From NCBI RefSeq assembly GCF_002021565.1, contig NZ_MSZX01000005.1:62027-126026 (forward strand): DNA of 64,000 nt. Reading direction: 5' to 3'. Positions 7,532-14,317 of the stretch are shown here, piece by piece. The stretch's first letter is position 1, and each line of letters begins with the position of its first letter. Origin of the DNA: Paenibacillus selenitireducens (lineage in GTDB: Bacteria > Bacillota > Bacilli > Paenibacillales > Paenibacillaceae). The notes beneath the pieces are model-generated. The model was not told the DNA's origin. It saw only the letters and a program-made list of their open reading frames with translations, and did not search any database. Both the position numbers and the translations under genes were made by a program.

Positions 7532-8209
7532 ATGGATATGAATTTAATCGTTAACAATACTTTGGCTGAATTAAAAGAAGAAGGATACATGGAAAAAGTT
7601 ATCCGCAAGCACCTAGAGAAAACCATTGAGGATGTTGTTGAGGATAGCCTAAGAAGTTGGAGCGATTTCGGTAAGAAAATGAAGGAACGGATTAAAGAGC
7701 AGATGGATTTTAGCTTAGAAAACCTTGATATACCGTCATACAATCATTTGATCATGAATGTAATTAAAGGCGAGTTGAATCGTGCTATGGCAGATGAAGG
7801 CACAAAGATGATTCAAGAACAAATGCAAGAATTGCTTGGTACGGCGAAGGAAGAATACAAATTATCAGACTTGATCAAGCAAATGGTCGAGGATGATTGC
7901 GAATTAGACGAACTGTGGTATGAAGATTACAAAGAAATAACAGTGATCGTTGAAGAGAAGTACGGAAATCAATATATTTACATCGATCCAGAAGAGGAGA
8001 AGGACTGGTATGAATGCAAATATATGATTGCTCTTAATAAGGACGGTACAGTCTGGAGATCCGATGTAGACAAGAAGAATTTCGAAAATAGAGTTATCAT
8101 GGGCGGTATTTATGGGTTAGAACGAATGATTTTCCAAATGTGGACTCGTAAATCAAAATTGATCATCGATAATTATGAAACGTCGTTTACAAATCCTGAA
8201 TACGAATAG
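7532..8209 (+). CDS. Unknown acidic protein
   Basis: 225 aa from ATG 7532 after GGGAGAGATG. The first 140 residues are helical and charged, and a YEDYKEITVIVEEKYGNQYIYI beta-rich segment follows. I do not recognise it. No counterpart is evident in prophage 2. Confidence 0.65.
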   Translation: MDMNLIVNNTLAELKEEGYMEKVIRKHLEKTIEDVVEDSLRSWSDFGKKMKERIKEQMDFSLENLDIPSYNHLIMNVIKGELNRAMADEGTKMIQEQMQELLGTAKEEYKLSDLIKQMVEDDCELDELWYEDYKEITVIVEEKYGNQYIYIDPEEEKDWYECKYMIALNKDGTVWRSDVDKKNFENRVIMGGIYGLERMIFQMWTRKSKLIIDNYETSFTNPEYE

Positions 8210-8274
8210 GAACGGATATTAAGGAGAGGGCAAAGCCCAATGAGGGATAAACACTGAAATAGGATCTAGTCCCT

Positions 8275-8709
8275 TTGGAGCGTAAAGAAGCACAGGCATT
8301 TATCAATATGCATCATAGGCATAACGTAGCGCCTATAGGTGACAAGTTCAGGATTGGGTTAGCGTGCGGCGATGAATTGATAGGTGTTGCAGTAGTTGGT
8401 CGCCCAATAGCTCGCCATAATGACGATGGCATGACGCTAGAAGTAATCAGATTATGCGTGTTGGAAGGATATAAAGATGCTTGCTCTAAGTTGTACGCAG
8501 CTGCTTGGAGGGCGAGCAAGAACCTTGGTTTTCATCGGCTAATTACCTACACGCTTAAATCTGAGCCGGGAACGAGTTTGAAAGCAGCAGGGTGGAAAGT
8601 AATCGGGGAGACACAGGCTAGGCCGAAAGGATGGGATACACCGAGCCGCAGGAGAAAGATGGCTGAAAGGTATCCTACAGAACAAAAGACGATATGGGAA
8701 ATGTGCTAA
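8275..8709 (+). CDS. XF1762-like (GNAT-related) phage protein
   Basis: 144 aa. TTG 8275 is the only start after an in-frame TAG at 8260-8262; the ribosome site is weak (AGGA about 10 bases away). The sequence fits the XF1762 family found in phages: HHRHNVAPIGDKFRIGLA, then GVAVVGRPIARHNDDG, LEVIRLC, and a closing QARPKGWDTPSR. The fold is acetyltransferase-like, but the family has no established reaction. A 5-codon leader-like ORF with a strong site (AAGGAGAGGG) precedes it. Confidence 0.75.
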   Translation: MERKEAQAFINMHHRHNVAPIGDKFRIGLACGDELIGVAVVGRPIARHNDDGMTLEVIRLCVLEGYKDACSKLYAAAWRASKNLGFHRLITYTLKSEPGTSLKAAGWKVIGETQARPKGWDTPSRRRKMAERYPTEQKTIWEMC

Positions 8710-8732
8710 ATCAATCAGGGGAGATGAAACGG

Positions 8733-9050
8733 ATGAAGATATATAAAGTCAGTGAAATATCGCAATGGGGTCATGATGGTTCAGTTAAATATTTTAGAAA
8801 CCCAATCGCTGCGGAAAAGGATTTCCACAGAAGAGTTAAGGAAGGTATCACATCTAAAGACCTCCCAACCCGGGACAACATGGATGGTTCGCCGCCGTGG
8901 AAAGTTAGATGTGACCAGAAGTTTAGGTTTAAAGAAAAAATAAAATTACAGGCTACTATTCATTTTTGGGACTCATATCATACGGATTGTGGCACAGAGT
9001 ACGACATCTCAAACTACGATATCCAAATTGAAGAGATTGAAGTCGAATAG
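8733..9050 (+). CDS. Unknown small protein
   Basis: 105 aa from ATG 8733 (MKIYKVSEIS), with GGGGAG 7-8 bases upstream; the longer reading from 8694 lies within the previous gene. No domain recognised; the acidic C-terminus ends IQIEEIEVE. Confidence 0.55.
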   Translation: MKIYKVSEISQWGHDGSVKYFRNPIAAEKDFHRRVKEGITSKDLPTRDNMDGSPPWKVRCDQKFRFKEKIKLQATIHFWDSYHTDCGTEYDISNYDIQIEEIEVE

Positions 9051-9067
9051 TTAAGGAGGTAAAGGAA

Positions 9068-9319
9068 ATGAGCAAAGGAGCGTATTTAGGTTTTGGATTA
9101 CTCGGTCAGCTCGTTAATACTGTAGACAAGCTAGGTAATCCTAAACGATGGGTATGGACAGACAAAGGTGCGGAAGTCATGCGCCAGCTACCAGGTCGCT
9201 TTGTATGGGATCATTACAAGGATTGTATACCTCCAGCATGGGTTGCAGATGGATGGGTTAGGGAAGCAACACCGGAGGATGGCGAGCCGGGGCAAATGGA
9301 TTTGTTGGACTTTGTATAA
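9068..9319 (+). CDS. Unknown small protein
   Basis: 83 aa, with AAGGAGGTAAAGGA upstream. Contains PKRWVWTDKGAEVMRQLPGR and an acidic end (GEPGQMDLLDFV). The DLLDF end resembles clamp- or polymerase-binding peptides only loosely. Function unknown. Confidence 0.6.
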   Translation: MSKGAYLGFGLLGQLVNTVDKLGNPKRWVWTDKGAEVMRQLPGRFVWDHYKDCIPPAWVADGWVREATPEDGEPGQMDLLDFV

Positions 9320-9333
9320 TAGGGGGAGGTTAA

Positions 9334-9705
9334 ATGCTCGCAGAACAATTAGAGCTATTCCCTCGTGCTACGAAAGAGGACATAGAAGCTACTAGACAAT
9401 TGCTTGACGAGTACGTGGCATGTGTTAATAATGTGAAGGTACTTGAAGAGGACGGAATCGAAAAGCTTGATCCAGAAGAGAAAAAAACATATGATAAATC
9501 CGTTTATAAGATTAACCGACTAAATCGGGCCGTGAAATTAATAGTTAACCAAGATATTAGAGAAATTATAAAGTATCGATATATTGAAGGTAACGGGCAT
9601 TCACTGACAATTCAAAAGTATGCAAAAGTAATGGATGTCAGTACGGTGAATAGAAAGATAAACAAAGGAATTGAATCGATAGCAGACTCACTTATTAAGT
9701 GGTGA
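9334..9705 (+). CDS. ArpU-family late transcription regulator
   Basis: 123 aa. Helical protein with a sigma-70 region 4-like C-terminus (IREIIKYRYIEGNGHSLTIQ, then MDVSTVNRKINKGI), the pattern of ArpU/RinA-like late activators of Gram-positive phages. It is the last early gene before the packaging region, the usual place for the regulator of late genes. Directly after its stop are three 11-bp-spaced ATGCGA repeats, the best candidate target. The prophage 2 equivalent is 48261-48695. Confidence 0.75.
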   Translation: MLAEQLELFPRATKEDIEATRQLLDEYVACVNNVKVLEEDGIEKLDPEEKKTYDKSVYKINRLNRAVKLIVNQDIREIIKYRYIEGNGHSLTIQKYAKVMDVSTVNRKINKGIESIADSLIKW

Positions 9706-9707
9706 AA

Positions 9708-9736
9708 ATGCGACAAACATGCGATGAAGATGCGAC
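9708..9736 (+). promoter_or_regulatory. Three ATGCGA(C/T) repeats at 11-bp period: candidate late-regulator sites
   Basis: ATGCGAC (9708-9714), ATGCGAT (9719-9725) and ATGCGAC (9730-9736), each 11 bp from the next, beginning just after the ArpU-like stop codon. An 11-bp period puts the copies on one face of the helix, as expected for a protein array upstream of a promoter. Confidence 0.6.
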
Positions 9737-9764
9737 ATTCCTGCCAGTTAAATATTAACCCCGA

Positions 9765-9999
9765 AAAGGTACAGTTGAGTTATAGAGCTAAACGCTCGGG
9801 TAACTCCTACTGTACCTTTATCACTTGTAGGACTCGGTCACGCTGTGGGTACGATATTTGTACCTTAGACGCCAGTCGTCAGGGGTGTGATGTGAGGCGG
9901 GGTTAGATGCCCTAGATCCGCTCCTCCCGGGCGGGATAGAAGTACGGGATATTATTATGATCTTATTGGTGCAGATGGGTTCAACTCCCATCAAGATCA
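9765..9999 (+). ncRNA. Candidate structured non-coding RNA
   Basis: No convincing gene between 9706 and 10082. The segment has a 55-nt hairpin with nested perfect stems: AAAGGTACAGT 9765-9775 / ACTGTACCTTT 9809-9819, GAGTTA 9777-9782 / TAACTC 9801-9806, and GAGC 9785-9788 / GCTC 9794-9797. It also has GGTAC/GTACC (9848-9864), GACG/CGTC (9868-9880) and a tRNA-like end (9958-9999). Strand assumed from the operon. RNA status is inference from folding. Confidence 0.5.
9958..9999 (+). other. Minimal tRNA-like element: acceptor stem plus T-arm
   Basis: TGATCTT (9958-9964) pairs perfectly with AAGATCA (9993-9999). Inside is a canonical T-arm: ATGGG (9975-9979), seven-base loop TTCAACT (9980-9986), CCCAT (9987-9991). 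A TTGGTGCAG stretch resembles a D-loop, but there is no anticodon arm and no CCA end. Not a functional tRNA. It may be a tRNA mimic, a relic, or part of the larger RNA. Confidence 0.5.
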
Positions 10000-10031
10000 A
10001 CTTTGTAAATTTTGTTTTTCTCTCCTTGCTG

Positions 10032-10062
10032 AGCCGTTCCCTAATGGGGGCGGCTATTTTTC
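10032..10062 (+). terminator. Rho-independent terminator
   Basis: AGCCG (10032-10036) / CGGCT (10051-10055), followed by ATTTTT. It ends the non-coding transcript before the recombinase operon. Confidence 0.6.
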
Positions 10063-10082
10063 ATACAAAGGATGGTGATTTC

Positions 10083-10178
10083 ATGAAATTATTTCAATGG
10101 TTTATTAAGATAACGGCCGCTAGATCTAAGCCAGTTCCGCGGAACCGAGGTGAGCGCAGACATGGCAGAAAAACATAA
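10083..10178 (+). CDS. Basic miniprotein
   Basis: 31 aa from ATG 10083, with AAGGATGGTGA upstream. Amphipathic N-terminus (MKLFQWFIKITA) and a very basic tail (PRNRGERRHGRKT). Overlaps the next small gene by 17 bp. Unknown function; could be a translated leader. Confidence 0.4.
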   Translation: MKLFQWFIKITAARSKPVPRNRGERRHGRKT

Positions 10179-10329
10179 ACGTAATGTATTGCTCGAAAGA
10201 CCTGAACCCCAACAACCAGTGAAGTGTAAAGGTTGTTTTTGGGGAAATTGGGAGGCCCCAGTTCAGTTCTGCTCCAAGGTGTTGGGATGTGTAAGGGTCC
10301 CAGCATCGAAAGATGGTGACAGTGATTGA
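10162..10329 (+). CDS. Cysteine-rich miniprotein
   Basis: 55 aa from ATG 10162, with GAGGTGAG 6 bases upstream. CKGCFWGNW and FCSKVLGC give four cysteines in a zinc-ribbon-like spacing. Its stop overlaps the TTG of the recombinase by 4 bp, which suggests translational coupling. Confidence 0.55.
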   Translation: MAEKHKRNVLLERPEPQQPVKCKGCFWGNWEAPVQFCSKVLGCVRVPASKDGDSD

Positions 10330-10928
10330 AGGCCGTACAACCAATTAGGGATATCGAAGTTGTCGAGGCGATACAAGAATATCTCTATAACACGAATCTA
10401 CGCAATTGTGTGTTATTCAGTATGGGTGTTTTTAGTGGTCTGAGGGTATCCGATCTTTTGAATTTACAGGTTGCATCTGTGCGAAATAAGACACATATAA
10501 CCTTGATTGAAGAGAAAACCAAGAAGACGAAAAAGACCAACAAGGAAAAAACGTTCATAATCCATCCTGATATTAAACCGTTGATTGATTTGTACATTCA
10601 AGATATGGATGACGATGAGTATCTTTTCGCAAGTAGGCAGCGGAAAACAAAGACGGGCGTAAAAGGAAAGCCGATTCATCGAACAACGGCATATAAGATG
10701 TTGAACTCTACTGCACAGGTATTTAGGTTGAAGGAAATTGGATGTCACACCATGCGGAAAACGTGGGGATACCACTTATATATCCAAGATCCGGAGAACT
10801 TAGCGTTACTAATGGAAATGTTCAACCACAGTAAGCAGTCAATCACATTACGGTATCTTGGATTGACCCAGGACGCTATGGACAGAGCAATTCTAAGATT
10901 GAGTTATTCAAAAAAACGAATTAAGTAG
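10326..10928 (+). CDS. Small tyrosine recombinase (catalytic domain only)
   Basis: 200 aa from TTG 10326. Catalytic residues are visible in order: Arg in FSGLRVSDLL, Lys-rich beta region, HTMRKTWGY, a His in FNHSKQSITLRYLG and a late Tyr. The arm-binding and most of the core-binding domain of the true integrase are absent. It lies between the late regulator and terminase in both prophages, away from int, so a role in DNA end processing, dimer resolution or packaging-linked recombination is more likely than prophage integration (inference). Paralogue: 49014-49556. Confidence 0.85.
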   Translation: MKAVQPIRDIEVVEAIQEYLYNTNLRNCVLFSMGVFSGLRVSDLLNLQVASVRNKTHITLIEEKTKKTKKTNKEKTFIIHPDIKPLIDLYIQDMDDDEYLFASRQRKTKTGVKGKPIHRTTAYKMLNSTAQVFRLKEIGCHTMRKTWGYHLYIQDPENLALLMEMFNHSKQSITLRYLGLTQDAMDRAILRLSYSKKRIK

Positions 10929-11149
10929 CACTCATTTTCTGAAAGCGAAAATTATCTTGACAGATTAATAAATTTTATGATCCGACGAGTGCAACTCTTT
11001 GTCTATTGTGATGTACTCAAATTACAATATTTAGTCGATATATCGATTTCGAACCAGTGTCTTCATAGCTTCAATCGATCAACAGAGCGTTACCAATGAA
11101 GTCGCAGCGTTCAAACCAACTCGAATACATGCGGAGGTGGTGAAATGTA
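10929..11149. other. Intergenic region before terminase; nothing clear
   Basis: 221 bp, AT-rich near its left end (a TTGACA at about 10956 without a well-spaced -10). It may contain the packaging start (cos/pac) next to terS, but no repeat or palindrome stands out. Confidence 0.3.
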
Positions 11150-11941
11150 GTGTCACGAGAGAGAAGTTCAAACCGAAAAAAAGCCCTGAAAATGTGGCTG
11201 GACAGCGGTCGAACCTTGAAGTTGAAAGATATCGCTCTGGAATTGGGCGTAAGTGATGTTATGATCCGCAAATGGAAGTGGACTGATCAATGGGACGAAA
11301 TCCCCGATAAGCGCAACCGAGGCGGTCAGAAAGGGAACCAAAACGCCAAAGGTAATAAGGGTGGTTCTGGTGGACCTCTAGGCAATGACAAAGCGGTCAC
11401 GCATGGATTTTTCCGTAAATTTTTGCCGCAAGATCCTGAATATCTAGAAATCTTGGATATGGTTCAGGAAATGGACCCGTTAGACATGATGTATCAGAAT
11501 ATCGAACTCCAACAGGCCGCAATTATCCGAGCACAAAGAATCATGTTTGTTCAGAACAAGGATGAAATGATCAAAGAATTGAAGAAGCAAAAATTTGAGG
11601 TTCACAGCACAGGAAAGGGCGATAAGAAGAAGCTTCACCAAGTCGTTACGGAAGAAGAACATGAATTCCAGTTTTCGTGGGATCGTTACTCAACATTCCT
11701 CAAGGCCCAATCTGTTGCAATGTCAGAGTTTAGGTCCGCTGTCAAACAGTTCTTATCTGCGGCACCAGAGAACGATGAACGCCGAGTGAAGTTGCAAATC
11801 ATGCAAGCGCAGGTTGAAAAAGCACGAATCGAAATCGAGAGCTTGAAAGGTAATGAGAAAGATACAAAAGCAGATGATTGGATTTCCGGTATTCAAGAGG
11901 TTGCAAATCGCCGCAGGGAGGCGATGAAGGGCAATGAGTAA
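11150..11941 (+). CDS. terS: Terminase small subunit
   Basis: 263 aa from GTG 11150, with GGAGGTGG 11 bases upstream. An N-terminal HTH (LKLKDIALELGVSDVMIRKWK) is followed by a Gly/Asn-rich linker (about 55-85) and a helical domain. This fits PBSX XtmA-like small subunits, which recognise the packaging site and regulate the large subunit. It overlaps terL by 8 bp. The family differs from the P27-type TerS of prophage 2. Confidence 0.85.
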   Translation: MSRERSSNRKKALKMWLDSGRTLKLKDIALELGVSDVMIRKWKWTDQWDEIPDKRNRGGQKGNQNAKGNKGGSGGPLGNDKAVTHGFFRKFLPQDPEYLEILDMVQEMDPLDMMYQNIELQQAAIIRAQRIMFVQNKDEMIKELKKQKFEVHSTGKGDKKKLHQVVTEEEHEFQFSWDRYSTFLKAQSVAMSEFRSAVKQFLSAAPENDERRVKLQIMQAQVEKARIEIESLKGNEKDTKADDWISGIQEVANRRREAMKGNE

Positions 11942-13334
11942 AAAGCCATATAACGTTGTTGTGGACCTAATTGACCTGTATTGGGACAATCCCGTTGCCT
12001 TCTCACAAGACATGCTCAATTTCGAACCGGATGAATGGCAAGCCGCTGTTATGATGGATTTGGCAAGTAGCCCGAAAGTTAGTGTTCGGTCTGGTCAAGG
12101 TGTCGGAAAGACTGGAGTCGAAGCGGCTATATGCATCTGGTATTTATGCTGTCGTCCTTTCCCTAAGATCATATGTACCGCGCCAACGAAACAACAACTT
12201 CATGACGTGTTATGGGCCGAGATTGCAAAATGGCTGAACACCTCTCGCATGAAAGACTTCCTCAAATGGACCAAGACCAAGATTTACATGATCGGTCAAG
12301 AGGAACGATGGTTCGCTACAGCGAGAACCGCGACGCGCCCAGAGAACATGCAAGGGTTTCATGAAGATTATATGTTGTTTATCGTCGATGAAGCGTCAGG
12401 TGTTGCCGATCCGATCATGGAAGCGATTGTAGGTACGTTATCAGGTCTTGAAAATAAACTACTGATGATGGGAAACCCCACAAAGACGAGCGGGGTTTTT
12501 TATGATTCTCACAATCGAGATCGAGCGGATTACAAGACACATAAGGTATCGTCTTTAGATAGCCCAAGAACGAGTAAAGAGAACATCGCCATGCTTAAAC
12601 GAAAATACGGCGAAGGTAGCGATGTTTACAGGGTTCGTGTGGAAGGTGAGTTTCCACGAGGTGAATCAGATTCGTTTATTGCTTTAGAATCTGCGTTACA
12701 TGCGAAAGAACATGTAAGAACGAAGCCAGAAGGCAGCAAGCTATATATTGGTGCCGACATCGCTAGGTTCGGAGATGATGAAACAACCATTTATGGTCGA
12801 ATCGGTGGGAAGCTAGTGAAGCAAAAGCAACATCATAAGCAGGACACGATGGTAACAACCGGATGGATATTAAGGCTTGTTGATGATGCAAAAACGGAAT
12901 ATCCGCAGATCACCGAAGTTGAAATTCGAGTGGATGACAGCGGAATCGGTGGTGCCGTAACGGATCGTTTGAATGAAATCAACACAGAGCAAAACCTTGG
13001 GTATACGATCATCCCCGTGAACAACGGCTCCGCTGCACAAGATAAACATTACGGCAACTTTGGATCAGAATTATGGGGCCATGTTAAGGATCTGCTTGAA
13101 GAGAACATGAGCAACTTTATATTAGGCATGCCAGGAGTACTCGAATTGCCTAATGACGAGAAGTTGATTACGCAGCTTACAACAAGGAAATGGCGAATGG
13201 GTAGTAACGGCAAGATAATGCTAGAACGTAAAGAAGATATGAAAAAGCGCGGGTTACAGTCACCGGACCGAGCGGATGGATTTATTTTGGCGTTTGCAGA
13301 AATTGAGCAAACTTCGGGGTTCGCGTTTGGGTAA
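11934..13334 (+). CDS. terL: Terminase large subunit
   Basis: 466 aa. ATPase domain: Walker A SGQGVGKT (53-60), Walker B MLFIVDEAS (147-155), coupling motif near MGNPT (179-183). C-terminal RNase H-like nuclease: ADIARFGDDET (274-284) and VDDSGIGGAVTD supply the acidic metal ligands. It cuts concatemeric phage DNA and pumps it into the prohead through the portal. Length is normal for the family. The next gene is a cargo gene rather than the portal, which is unusual. Confidence 0.95.
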   Translation: MSKKPYNVVVDLIDLYWDNPVAFSQDMLNFEPDEWQAAVMMDLASSPKVSVRSGQGVGKTGVEAAICIWYLCCRPFPKIICTAPTKQQLHDVLWAEIAKWLNTSRMKDFLKWTKTKIYMIGQEERWFATARTATRPENMQGFHEDYMLFIVDEASGVADPIMEAIVGTLSGLENKLLMMGNPTKTSGVFYDSHNRDRADYKTHKVSSLDSPRTSKENIAMLKRKYGEGSDVYRVRVEGEFPRGESDSFIALESALHAKEHVRTKPEGSKLYIGADIARFGDDETTIYGRIGGKLVKQKQHHKQDTMVTTGWILRLVDDAKTEYPQITEVEIRVDDSGIGGAVTDRLNEINTEQNLGYTIIPVNNGSAAQDKHYGNFGSELWGHVKDLLEENMSNFILGMPGVLELPNDEKLITQLTTRKWRMGSNGKIMLERKEDMKKRGLQSPDRADGFILAFAEIEQTSGFAFG

Positions 13335-13360
13335 ATGCATTTACGTATTGGAAGAACTAT

Positions 13361-13396
13361 GTAATAATTTATTAGGAGATTACGACAAATTATTAC
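13361..13396. promoter_or_regulatory. 10-bp perfect inverted repeat upstream of the membrane moron
   Basis: GTAATAATTT (13361-13370) and AAATTATTAC (13387-13396), separated by 16 bp and just before the ribosome site. It could be an operator or a translation-limiting hairpin. A weak promoter may overlap (TTTACG then TAATAA, 16-bp spacing). Confidence 0.45.
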
Positions 13397-13414
13397 ATAC
13401 AGGGAGTTATAGCA

Positions 13415-14227
13415 ATGCAAAAACCAAAAGTACAACTTAGAAGTGTTGGAGAAATTGATAATATTATTCTAGCAAATGATGTATATAGTTCTATGAGCGT
13501 TGTCGGGCGGGATTATTATGAATCTAAATTAGAAAAATTAAAAATTGACAGAATAGCTCTAAAAAAGAGAGATTATCTATTCAGATCAGTGTATGGCTTT
13601 CTTGCAGCTTCTGGATTAATTGGTATAGTCATGAATATCTCCATACCTTTTACAATTGCTTGCGTGGTTGTATTTCTAATCGGATTAACAGTTGTTATAG
13701 CTTCTTATTTAAGTAGTAAAGCGGATACCATGGATGTAGAAATCAAAACGTTAGAGAACAAGGTAACTAAAGTTAAAAGTAAACCAGATAAATCTAAAAA
13801 TACAGATCGATACTTCGATACACTTGTTGGTATTAACTTGAGGAATTTGGAAGAATACTATGATCTCGTTAAAAAAAGCAATAAAAAATCTTTTAACGCT
13901 TCACTAATTGCTTGTTTTATGGGTTTCTTTCTTATTGCAGGTGGCTTAATAGCTCCATACTTCATGGATGGGGCGAAAGAAATTACTTATGTAGCATCAG
14001 CGGCTGGTATTGTTGTTGAAGTGGTAGCAGGTTTGATGTTTTATCTCTATAGCAAAACGATTCTGCAACTAAAGGATTATCATGATAGCTTATTAAATGT
14101 TCAAAATATGCTGTTATCATTTAAGTTATTCGAAGATCACAAAACTGATAATGATAGCTCGGAAATATTGAAACAAATGATAGGTTATCTATTGAACAAA
14201 GAAAAAAATAGTAAAGAGTCAACATAG
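13415..14227 (+). CDS. Four-helix membrane moron with CyanoTRADD-associated-TM-like region
   Basis: 270 aa. Predicted transmembrane helices at about 57-76, 79-98, 162-182 and 191-212, separated by a charged coiled coil (100-135). The second half (about 135-240: NLRNLEEYYDLVKKS, paired helices, then KDYHDSLLNVQNML) resembles the 2-TM domain associated with TRADD-N proteins in bacterial conflict systems. That is from memory of the family pattern and not verified. It is AT-richer than its neighbours, sits between terL and portal, and is followed by its own terminator, all typical of a moron. Likely role: defence or superinfection exclusion (inference). Confidence 0.7.
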   Translation: MQKPKVQLRSVGEIDNIILANDVYSSMSVVGRDYYESKLEKLKIDRIALKKRDYLFRSVYGFLAASGLIGIVMNISIPFTIACVVVFLIGLTVVIASYLSSKADTMDVEIKTLENKVTKVKSKPDKSKNTDRYFDTLVGINLRNLEEYYDLVKKSNKKSFNASLIACFMGFFLIAGGLIAPYFMDGAKEITYVASAAGIVVEVVAGLMFYLYSKTILQLKDYHDSLLNVQNMLLSFKLFEDHKTDNDSSEILKQMIGYLLNKEKNSKEST

Positions 14228-14255
14228 TAATACATAACGATATTTCGATTGCGGA

Positions 14256-14294
14256 GAAGGTAGGATGATGTACATCCCACCTTCTTTTTATTTT
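14256..14294 (+). terminator. Strong terminator after the moron
   Basis: Arms GAAGGTAGGATG (14256-14267) and CATCCCACCTTC (14273-14284) with one mismatch and a 5-nt loop, then a T-rich tract. It isolates the moron from the portal gene. Confidence 0.75.
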
Positions 14295-14317
14295 GTCCAT
14301 GAAAGGAGGTGGTTTTT

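Noticed and set aside
9724-9906. 60-aa ORF across the structured segment (CRTRSRCGYDIC...)
   Set aside because: No ribosome site, and the sequence is constrained by perfect hairpins; more likely non-coding.
9958-9999. Functional tRNA gene
   Set aside because: Acceptor and T-arm are present, but there is no anticodon arm and the total length is only 42 nt.
9957-10082. N-terminal extension of the small gene at 10083
   Set aside because: It would run through the tRNA-like element and a terminator; AAGGATGGTGA supports ATG 10083.
10326-10928. A third prophage integrase marking another element boundary
   Set aside because: It lacks the arm-binding domain, is coupled to the operon, and has a paralogue at the same place in prophage 2.
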